The position numbers were made by a program, and so were the translations under genes. Below, in pieces: positions 1 to 4,836 of a stretch of 12,330 nt of DNA. This DNA is from an uncultured Faecalibacterium sp. (GTDB lineage: Bacteria; Bacillota; Clostridia; Oscillospirales; Ruminococcaceae), in assembly GCA_934526125.1 (NCBI GenBank), contig CAKSZU010000066.1:1-12330 (forward strand). Reading direction: 5' to 3'. Positions within the stretch are counted from its first letter, which is position 1. Every line of letters starts with the position of its first letter. The notes beneath the pieces are model-generated. The model worked only from the letters and a program-made list of their open reading frames with translations, was not told the DNA's origin and did not search any database.

Positions 1-1434
1 GACGCCCTGCTGCGGCCCAAGCTGGGCAGCGAGGTGCTGTTCAAGTCCACCCGGATGGATTTTGCAGACCTCTACCGCTCGATCCAGCGGATCACGCCCT
101 CCAACGGTCTGGAAGCCGTGCTGGATGTGCTCGAGGAGAACAACACCGTCTATGCGGTGATGGAGAACCCCGGCGGCATCCCGCTGCAGCAGTGGCTGGA
201 GCAGCACCCCGGCACCGTTTCGCCCGAGACGGCCCGCAATATGCTGCAGCCGGTATTCGACGGCGTCACGGCCATGCATCAGGTGGGGCTGGTCCACCGG
301 GGGATCTGCCCGGAGAACATCCGGGTGCTGGAAAACGGCCGTGCCCGTCTGACCGGCTACGCCACGGTGGGGCTGCGCACGGCAGGCGGCGGCCTGCACG
401 AGCAGCTCTACGAGGGCTACTCTGCGCCGGAGCAGTACTCCACCACCGAGTTCGAGGGCCGCTATACCGATGAATACGGCCTTGCCGCCGTGGTCTACCG
501 GATGGTCTGCGGGCAGAGCCCGGTCCCGGCGGCCCAGCGGCTGGTCTCCGACTCCAACCTCCGGGCCAGCACCCTGAACCCGGACGTGCCGGAGTATCTT
601 TCGGAGGTACTCCGGATGGGCCTGCAGCTGAAGCCTGCGGAGCGCATCCAGACGGTGCCGGAGCTGTTCCGGGCGCTGGCTTCGGAGGAATACACCGCCG
701 AGCTGACCCGGACCCTGCAGCAGGCTGCCCCGGCTCCCCGCCCGGAAGAGGAGCAGAAAAAACACCTGCTGGGGGTGCGCAACCTTTTGGCCGCGATCCT
801 GATCCTGCTGGCCGTCCTGATCCTCCTGATGGTATGGGGGATGGTGGGCCAGAAGCGGCAGGAACCCGAACCCGACTCTGCCGTTTCGGAGCCCGCCAGC
901 TCGGAGGTGACCGAGCCTGTGGAGCTGACCCCCGATTTCGTGGGGCTGGATTATAACACCCAGGTGCGCAACAACCACACCTATGCAGGTGAGTACCTCT
1001 TCTATGTGACGCTGGAATACAGCAGCACCGTGGACGAGGGCAAGATCATCCGGCAGGTGCCCGAAGCCGGGGAGGTCATCGAGAAGGGCGGCACCATCGA
1101 TCTGGTGGTCAGCAAAGGCCCCGAGATGGTGGAGATGCCCAACATCATCGGCTTCACTCAGGACGGCGCCATTCAGGAGCTGGAGAGCCGGGGCCTGAAG
1201 CCCAGCTGCTTCATGGTGGTCAACGACGGCTCCCTTGTGGCCGGGTGCGTGGTCTCCTGCAGCGCCGACGCCGGGGAGAAGGTGGAGGCCGGAAGCGTCA
1301 TCACCGTCTATATCGCCGCCGACCCCAGCGTGGAGAACATCCCTGCCACCCCTGCGCCCGAGACGCCCGGCGCCTCCACCGAGCCCACCACCCCCGAGGA
1401 GACCCCGGCGGACAGTGCGGAAGACACCGACTGA
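1..1434 (+). CDS. PASTA-domain Ser/Thr kinase-like protein, probable pseudokinase (5' end missing)
   Basis: The reading frame is open from base 1, so the gene starts upstream. The GTG at 34 has no convincing ribosome binding site and is unlikely to be the real start. Counting from that GTG as residue 1, residues 1-215 resemble the end of the N-lobe and the C-lobe of a Hanks-type kinase. Visible landmarks are the hinge-like YAVMENPGG, an APE motif (131-133) and the helix-F aspartate in TDEYGLAAVVYRM. The catalytic loop reads HRGICPEN (88-95), with Gly90 in place of the HRD aspartate, and the DFG position reads GYA (108-110). Both residues needed for phosphotransfer are therefore absent. A membrane segment follows at about 248-270, then two PASTA repeats (about 297-362 and 364-428) and a Pro/Thr/Glu-rich tail. 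PASTA repeats typically bind peptidoglycan or muropeptides outside the cell. Inference: a cell-wall-sensing scaffold or regulator, not an active kinase. The N-lobe lysine lies outside the window and cannot be checked. Confidence 0.85.
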   Translation, partial: DALLRPKLGSEVLFKSTRMDFADLYRSIQRITPSNGLEAVLDVLEENNTVYAVMENPGGIPLQQWLEQHPGTVSPETARNMLQPVFDGVTAMHQVGLVHRGICPENIRVLENGRARLTGYATVGLRTAGGGLHEQLYEGYSAPEQYSTTEFEGRYTDEYGLAAVVYRMVCGQSPVPAAQRLVSDSNLRASTLNPDVPEYLSEVLRMGLQLKPAERIQTVPELFRALASEEYTAELTRTLQQAAPAPRPEEEQKKHLLGVRNLLAAILILLAVLILLMVWGMVGQKRQEPEPDSAVSEPASSEVTEPVELTPDFVGLDYNTQVRNNHTYAGEYLFYVTLEYSSTVDEGKIIRQVPEAGEVIEKGGTIDLVVSKGPEMVEMPNIIGFTQDGAIQELESRGLKPSCFMVVNDGSLVAGCVVSCSADAGEKVEAGSVITVYIAADPSVENIPATPAPETPGASTEPTTPEETPADSAEDTD

Positions 1435-1448
1435 CTGATACAGAAACA

Positions 1449-1482
1449 AACAGCGCCCTGCCGGAAATGGCAGGGCGCTGTT
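1449..1482 (+). terminator. hairpin terminator after the PASTA pseudokinase gene
   Basis: A perfect 14-bp stem (1449-1462 with 1469-1482) encloses a 6-nt loop and starts 15 nt after the stop codon. The plus-strand tail is only moderately T-rich (TTGTTG). On the minus strand the stem is followed by TTTGTTTCT, so it may act in both directions. Confidence 0.75.
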
Positions 1483-1483
1483 G

Positions 1484-1512
1484 TTGCAAAATGTAAAATC
1501 TTCTGATATACT
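1484..1512 (+). promoter_or_regulatory. sigma-A promoter for the small peptide gene
   Basis: TTGCAA (1484-1489), a 17-nt spacer and TATACT (1507-1512) with an extended TGn (1504-1506) directly upstream. The predicted start near 1519 would give a 5' leader of about 150 nt before the small ORF at 1668. Confidence 0.6.
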
Positions 1513-1667
1513 GTAAGTGTGCTGCCAGCAATGGCGGCAAAGGCGCTGTGTCCAAAACGCAGGCGGCTGCTCCTTACCGGCACCTGAGTGTCCGGATGCG
1601 GGCAAATTTTTTCTTGGAAATTATGCGCTCCCCCGGTACGCTCAAGGGCGGAAAGGGGTGATGCAGC

Positions 1668-1781
1668 ATGACGTTTGAACAGGTCGTACTGTTGCTCACG
1701 CTTTTGGGCGGAGCAATTTACGTAACCTTCCAGATTACCTGGACTGTTTGCAATCATGACAAAAAAGACCAGAAAAAATGA
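1668..1781 (+). CDS. 37-residue hydrophobic peptide, holin-like type I toxin candidate
   Basis: A short ORF with a strong ribosome binding site (AAAGGGGTGA, 1652-1661) 6-7 nt before the ATG. The product has a short polar N-terminus (MTFEQ), one membrane-spanning segment (about residues 5-28, rich in V, L, I and T) and a charged tail rich in Lys and Asp. This is the build of the small single-pass peptides annotated in Firmicutes as putative holin-like toxins, and of BsrG/TxpA-type type I toxins. A terminator begins at the stop codon, and an oppositely directed promoter lies downstream. Known members of such families insert in or disturb the membrane and are held in check by an overlapping antisense RNA. 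The family assignment rests on length, topology and locus architecture, not on a search; a leaderless small membrane peptide of other function is the alternative. Confidence 0.7.
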   Translation: MTFEQVVLLLTLLGGAIYVTFQITWTVCNHDKKDQKK

Positions 1782-1869
1782 CCGCCTCGAAGTTCCAAGC
1801 CAAGAGCGGTCGTTTTTTCTGACAGTAATCTGGTAAGGAGCTAGTCGTTTGCAGACCAGCGCCTTTTCT
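1772..1869 (-). ncRNA. candidate antisense RNA antitoxin
   Basis: A minus-strand promoter places the start near 1869 and the bidirectional terminator would end the RNA near 1772, giving about 100 nt. No ORF of note lies in this span. The RNA would be complementary to the 3' end of the small-peptide mRNA, including the last codons and the terminator. This matches the layout of bsrG/SR4 and txpA/RatA in Bacillus, where the antitoxin overlaps the toxin message tail to tail. It also carries GCTCCTTACC, which matches a leader segment of the toxin mRNA and is complementary to Shine-Dalgarno-like sequence. Existence and ends are inferred from the promoter and terminator. Confidence 0.6.
1780..1818. 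terminator. bidirectional terminator shared by the peptide mRNA and the antisense RNA
   Basis: The stem GACCGC (1780-1785) with GCGGTC (1806-1811), or alternatively GACCG plus CTC with GAG plus CGGTC, is followed on plus by TTTTTT (1813-1818). On minus it is followed by the complement of AAAAAA (1773-1778). It overlaps the stop codon of the small peptide, so both convergent transcripts would end in it and share complementary 3' regions. Confidence 0.75.
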
Positions 1870-1875
1870 ATTTGT

Positions 1876-1904
1876 AGTATAGTTGATTTCCGCGGATTTG
1901 TCAA
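1876..1904 (-). promoter_or_regulatory. near-consensus sigma-A promoter for the antisense RNA
   Basis: Read on the minus strand, this is TTGACA (1904-1899), exactly 17 nt, then TATACT (1881-1876). It is the best promoter match in the window. It points away from any plus-strand gene and has no protein gene behind it, so its only plausible product is the short antisense RNA. Confidence 0.75.
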
Positions 1905-1916
1905 GCAGGGCGCTGT

Positions 1917-2194
1917 CTGCGATCAAAGGCCGATTTTTTGTCTGATCTGCTCTGAAATTGCCTCCGTTTTGTGAGATTTCACAAACCTTTCCCTATGCAG
2001 CAGATTTTGGCACGGGAATGAGCGATTCTTCCGTCATTTATGTGGATAATGCCGATACAAGCCTTCCCGCTGAGCATGGCGGTATTGTGATGGTCACCAA
2101 TGGCGGCAGCGCCGCCCTGCACCCTCATTCCGGGGGTTCGGGGCGGCGTTGTCGTTTGGGGAAAAGAATCAGATAGGGCCTGCCCCCGCAGATG
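1917..2194. other. intergenic stretch without a supported gene
   Basis: Short overlapping frames occur on both strands, but none has a ribosome binding site, a recognisable domain or a sensible size. The stretch holds a GC-rich hairpin: GGCGGC-AGC-GCCGCC at 2102-2116, or alternatively CGCCGCCC (2110-2117) pairing with GGGCGGCG (2141-2148), with ACCC/GGGT inside its loop. No function can be assigned. Confidence 0.4.
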
Positions 2195-2241
2195 CCTTGG
2201 CTCTCCCTTCGGGAGAGCTGGCGCGAAGCGCCTGAGAGGGC
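2195..2241. repeat. REP-like double-hairpin element
   Basis: Two adjacent hairpins: GCTCTCCC (2200-2207) pairing with GGGAGAGC (2211-2218), then GGCGC (2220-2224) pairing with GCGCC (2228-2232), followed by TGAGAGGG. This layout resembles an interspersed extragenic palindrome I associate with Faecalibacterium-group genomes. Only one copy is in the window, so the repeat status comes from recall, not from the sequence. Confidence 0.5.
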
Positions 2242-2255
2242 TGTTGCCCCAACAC

Positions 2256-2290
2256 AAAAAGAACCCGCTGCTCTTACACAGCGGGTTCTT
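2256..2290 (-). terminator. rho-independent terminator of the MATE gene
   Basis: A perfect 12-bp stem (2259-2270 with 2279-2290) with an 8-nt loop. On the minus strand it is followed by T residues (complement of AAAAA, 2256-2260, continuing TGTGTT). It lies about 20 nt past the MATE stop codon. Confidence 0.85.
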
Positions 2291-2312
2291 CGTGATCCAA
2301 ATCCAATCGATT

Positions 2313-3683
2313 TCAGGCCGCGGCGGCGGAATTCTTCAGCCGGGCGTTTGTTTTGTGGCGCACCACCAGCAGGCAGGTCAGGTGGACGCTGGCCGTCAGC
2401 AGCCAGCTGATGGGGTAGCTGATGTAGAGGGTCGTGGTGGAGCGGAACAGCTGGAAGATGGTAGCGATCCACACCAGACGCAGCAGGCAGCTGCCCACAA
2501 GACTGACGATCATGGGCAGGACGGAGTAGCCGCGGCCGCGCAGGCAGCTGGCCAGCGTGTCCATGATGCCGCAGAGGAAGTAGGAGGTGCAGATGACCTT
2601 CATCCGGGCAAGCCCGGCGGCCACCACGGTCTCATCGGTGGAGTAGAAGTGGAGCAGGCTCTCGCCGGTCAGGAAGGCACCGCCGCCCAGCACCAGACCC
2701 ACCACAACGGCGCAGAGCAGGCAGTTGCGCATGACGCGGTCCAGATTGTCGTACCGGCGGGCACCTACGTTCTGGCTGGTGAAGGTGACGGCGGCCTGCG
2801 CAAAGGCGTTCATGCCGGTGTAGATGAAGCCTTCCAGATTGGAGGCGGCGGAGTTTCCGGCCACCACGGTGGAGCCGAAGGAATTGATGGCGGACTGGAT
2901 GACCACGTTGGACAGGCTGAACACCGTACTCTGGAGCCCGGCGGGCAGGCCGATCTGCAGGATCTGCACCAGTGCCCTCTTGTGGAAGCCCAGATGCCGC
3001 AGGTCCAGATGCAGGGCACCCTCTTCCCGGATCAGCAGGACGGTGACCATCAGGGCCGAGACCGTCTGGCTGATGATGGTGGCCAGCGCGACACCGGCCA
3101 CGCTCATCTGGAACAGGATGACGAACACCAGATTCAGCACCACGTTGATCACACCGGCCACCGCAAGGCAGTACAGGGGGCGGCGGGTGTCGCCCACGGC
3201 CCGCAGCAGTGCGGCGCTGAAGTTATACAGCATGGTCATGGGCATCCCGATGAAGTAGATCTTCAGGTAGAGGGTGGAGAGCCCGATGACGTCCTCGGGG
3301 CAGGACATCAGTTCCAGCAGGCCCCGGGCCGCAAAGAAGCCCACGAAGGCCAGCAGGACGCCGCTGACAAGGCCCAGCGTCACCGCGGTCTGCACCGTGT
3401 TCTGCACACCCTTCTCGTCCCGGGCACCGAAGCAGCGGGCGGCCACTACGTTGGCACCCAGCGAAAGCCCGACGAACAGGTTGACGAGCAGGTTGATCAG
3501 GGCACCGTTGGAGCCCACGGCGGCCAGTGCGGTGCTGCCGGCAAACCGGCCCACCACAACCACGTCCGCTGCGTTGAACAGCAGCTGCAGGATACTGGAT
3601 GCTGCCAGCGGCAGGGAAAACAGGATGATCTTTTTGAGCATGGGACCGCTGGTCAGGTCACCGGTCCGGGATGTCTGTGCCAT
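2313..3683 (-). CDS. MATE-family multidrug/Na+ antiporter
   Basis: A 456-residue polytopic protein with about 12 hydrophobic segments in two related halves, the normal size and layout for the MATE (MatE) family of drug or organic-cation/Na+ or H+ antiporters in the cytoplasmic membrane. Typical features are the N-terminal stretch LKKIILFSLPLAASSILQLL, followed by NAADVVVVGRFAGS and, in the second half, the repeat-like GLPAGLQSTVFSLSNVVIQ. The start is placed at the ATG at 3683-3681, because AAAGGAGGCGG (complement of 3692-3702) sits just upstream. A longer frame to 3770 exists, but its first 29 residues are unlike the family. The gene is monocistronic, with its own promoter, an unusual leader and a terminator. 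The substrate cannot be told from sequence. Confidence 0.93.
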   Translation of the reverse strand: MAQTSRTGDLTSGPMLKKIILFSLPLAASSILQLLFNAADVVVVGRFAGSTALAAVGSNGALINLLVNLFVGLSLGANVVAARCFGARDEKGVQNTVQTAVTLGLVSGVLLAFVGFFAARGLLELMSCPEDVIGLSTLYLKIYFIGMPMTMLYNFSAALLRAVGDTRRPLYCLAVAGVINVVLNLVFVILFQMSVAGVALATIISQTVSALMVTVLLIREEGALHLDLRHLGFHKRALVQILQIGLPAGLQSTVFSLSNVVIQSAINSFGSTVVAGNSAASNLEGFIYTGMNAFAQAAVTFTSQNVGARRYDNLDRVMRNCLLCAVVVGLVLGGGAFLTGESLLHFYSTDETVVAAGLARMKVICTSYFLCGIMDTLASCLRGRGYSVLPMIVSLVGSCLLRLVWIATIFQLFRSTTTLYISYPISWLLTASVHLTCLLVVRHKTNARLKNSAAAA

Positions 3684-3720
3684 GAAAAATTCCGCCTCCT
3701 TTGAAGCATGGTCTGATCTT

Positions 3721-3782
3721 ACACCATTCTGAAAAAACAGAGCAACAACAAAGCGCCGCCTGCGGTTCATTCCGGGCGGCGC
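3721..3782 (-). promoter_or_regulatory. hairpin plus U-rich tract in the MATE mRNA leader
   Basis: An 8-bp GCGCCGCC/GGCGGCGC stem (3753-3760 with 3775-3782), extended by CGG/CCG inside, begins at about the predicted transcription start. On the minus strand it is followed by TTTGTTGTTGCTCTGTTTTTTC. The arrangement resembles an intrinsic terminator or attenuator before the coding region. Confidence 0.4.
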
Positions 3783-3790
3783 AGCTATAT

Positions 3791-3818
3791 ATTATAACAC
3801 GCAAAACCGTAAAATCAA
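3791..3818 (-). promoter_or_regulatory. sigma-A promoter of the MATE gene
   Basis: On the minus strand TTGATT (3818-3813), a 16-nt spacer and TATAAT (3796-3791), with an extended TGt directly upstream of the -10. The predicted start is near 3784, about 100 nt before the start codon. Confidence 0.65.
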
Positions 3819-4064
3819 GGAAGAGACTGGAAAAAATGCGACAAAGAATGCCATCGGGCAAAATTCGGGATAGTACACAAAGAAACACCGCCGCTTCAGA
3901 CACTTCTGGATGTACGGAATGAAAAAATGGACCGGAAACAGGCGATCTGTAAGGGCGTTTACCGGAAATATGAGCAGGAAAACCGTTGATTCCGGGGAGC
4001 TGGCCAGAGAGTCGGTCCGGCGGTATGCAGGGAATGCGCCCGCTGAAATTTCTATGAAAAGTGC
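3819..4064. other. intergenic stretch without a supported gene
   Basis: Nothing here looks like a protein gene on either strand. The stretch separates the divergent MATE promoter from the tRNA-Leu promoter. A segment around 4000-4050 has a loose resemblance to a T-box specifier arm but lacks the rest of the element. Confidence 0.3.
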
Positions 4065-4093
4065 TTGACTTTCAGAAGGTAATATGATACTAT
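4065..4093 (+). promoter_or_regulatory. sigma-A promoter of tRNA-Leu(GAG)
   Basis: TTGACT (4065-4070), a 17-nt spacer and TACTAT (4088-4093) with an extended TGa at 4085-4087. The predicted start is near 4100, about 60 nt before the tRNA. Confidence 0.65.
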
Positions 4094-4159
4094 ATTCAAG
4101 CAGTCCGCAACACGGCTTCAGGCCTCAGATGCCGGGGACCGCAAAGTGAATATGGTTAT

Positions 4160-4243
4160 GCGAGGGTGGCGGAACTGGCAGACGCGCACGTTTGAGGTGC
4201 GTGTGGTTTATCCTTGGGGGTTCGAGTCCCCTCCCTCGCACCA
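4160..4243 (+). tRNA. tRNA-Leu, anticodon GAG, CCA encoded
   Basis: The acceptor arms GCGAGGG (4160-4166) and CCCTCGC (4233-4239) pair fully and are followed by ACCA. The anticodon stem CACGT/GCGTG (4187-4191 with 4199-4203) holds loop TTGAGGT, with GAG at 4194-4196. A long variable arm (class II) and the T-loop TTCGAGTC are present. It reads CUC/CUU leucine codons. Confidence 0.95.
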
Positions 4244-4248
4244 GACAA

Positions 4249-4300
4249 AAAGACCGCATGAATGCTGAAATGTTCAGTGTTCATGCGGTCTTTGTTTTTA
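4249..4300. terminator. bidirectional terminator between tRNA-Leu and the DUF1653 gene
   Basis: A 14-bp stem (4249-4262 with 4280-4293) plus an inner CTGAA/TTCAG stem. It is followed on plus by TTTGTTTTT, and on minus the stem also runs into a T tract (complement of 4246-4251). It serves the plus-strand tRNA and the convergent minus-strand gene. Confidence 0.85.
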
Positions 4301-4311
4301 GCCGTTCCCCC

Positions 4312-4560
4312 TCAATGCCCCGCGACGCTGTGGATCTCCACCAGCTGGAAACGGTAGTCCTGCGGGGCGTCGGGGTATTTTTCGCGGTCCACCGGGCTCA
4401 GGAACATTTCCAGAGGGCGGAGCCAGAGGCTGCCGTCGCCGTAGAGCTTGCGGTAGATGACAAAGGGCAGGCCGGTCTCCGAGTCGTTGGCAACGCCCTC
4501 GACCAGATAATAGTCGCCCTTGAAATGGCGGTAGACCCGCCCGATCTTCAGTTCCTGCAT
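4312..4560 (-). CDS. DUF1653 family small protein
   Basis: An 82-residue soluble protein beginning MQELKIGRVYRHFKGDYYLV. The KxGxxYRHFKG.xYxVxxxA opening, the VIYRxLYGDG core and the WxRPxxMF segment are characteristic of DUF1653, a widespread short domain of unknown biochemical role. The start at 4560 is fixed by an AGGAGGA ribosome binding site (complement of 4568-4574) 7 nt upstream. The frame extends further upstream, but that extension overlaps the terminator and the tRNA and is not supported. The gene sits downstream of tRNA-Leu(UAG) on the same strand with a hairpin between them and no clear promoter of its own, so it may rely on read-through. No function is assigned. Confidence 0.88.
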   Translation of the reverse strand: MQELKIGRVYRHFKGDYYLVEGVANDSETGLPFVIYRKLYGDGSLWLRPLEMFLSPVDREKYPDAPQDYRFQLVEIHSVAGH

Positions 4561-4596
4561 AGTACTCTCCTCCTGTGCCGGGTGAAGCGGATATGG

Positions 4597-4633
4597 AAAA
4601 GACCTCCGGCCTGTGAAGTGCCGGGGGTCTTTT
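4597..4633 (-). terminator. hairpin between tRNA-Leu(UAG) and the DUF1653 gene
   Basis: AAAAGACC (4597-4604) pairs with GGTCTTTT (4626-4633), with a further CCGGC/GCCGG inside after one mismatch. On the minus strand the T-run is TTTT and part of the stem. It probably ends tRNA transcription, perhaps incompletely. Confidence 0.55.
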
Positions 4634-4638
4634 CTGGA

Positions 4639-4718
4639 TGCGGGAGAAGGGGGTCGAACCCTCACTCACTGGGAACTGGTGCCTAAAACCAGCGCGTCTG
4701 CCATTCCGCCACTCCCGC
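4639..4718 (-). tRNA. tRNA-Leu, anticodon UAG, CCA not encoded
   Basis: On the minus strand the acceptor arm GCGGGAG (4718-4712) pairs with CTCCCGC (4646-4640), followed by discriminator A. The anticodon stem CTGGT/ACCAG encloses TTTAGGC, giving anticodon TAG. A class II variable arm and T-loop GGTTCGACC are present. The bases after the discriminator read TCC, so CCA must be added after transcription, unlike the neighbouring tRNA-Leu(GAG). Confidence 0.95.
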
Positions 4719-4732
4719 GCATCAATGCAATA

Positions 4733-4761
4733 ACTATACCAATTCTGCGCCAAAAAGTCAA
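4733..4761 (-). promoter_or_regulatory. sigma-A promoter of tRNA-Leu(UAG)
   Basis: On the minus strand TTGACT (4761-4756), a 17-nt spacer and TATAGT (4738-4733), about 15 nt from the mature tRNA 5' end. Confidence 0.7.
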
Positions 4762-4777
4762 TCGCTCCGGGGCCGCT

Positions 4778-4808
4778 TTTATAAAGGAAGGGAAAACGGT
4801 GCATACTA
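4778..4808 (+). promoter_or_regulatory. possible forespore-type (sigma-F/G) promoter of spoIVB
   Basis: CATACTA at 4802-4808 matches the known sigma-G -10 consensus exactly. TTTATA (4778-4783), 18 nt upstream, is a partial match to the -35 (TGAATA). No good sigma-A -35 pairs with this -10. The position, about 13 nt before the Shine-Dalgarno sequence, is right for spoIVB, which is sigma-F/G dependent in Bacillus. Confidence 0.4.
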
Positions 4809-4836
4809 TCGAAAAAACTCCGGGGAGATGGCGCGT

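Noticed and set aside
1979..2257. Minus-strand frame of 92 codons in the intergenic region
   Set aside because: No ribosome binding site, it starts inside the REP-like region and shows no recognisable motif.
2100..3704. Long plus-strand open frame of 534 codons opposite the MATE gene
   Set aside because: Its translation is dominated by His, Gln, Gly and Asp, with no domain, and it lies antisense to a clear 12-helix MATE transporter. It is a GC-driven shadow frame.
4000..4050. T-box-like segment (AGAGAGTCGG and a following stem)
   Set aside because: The conserved T-box antiterminator sequence and a regulated aminoacyl-tRNA synthetase or amino-acid gene are absent; only a tRNA gene follows.
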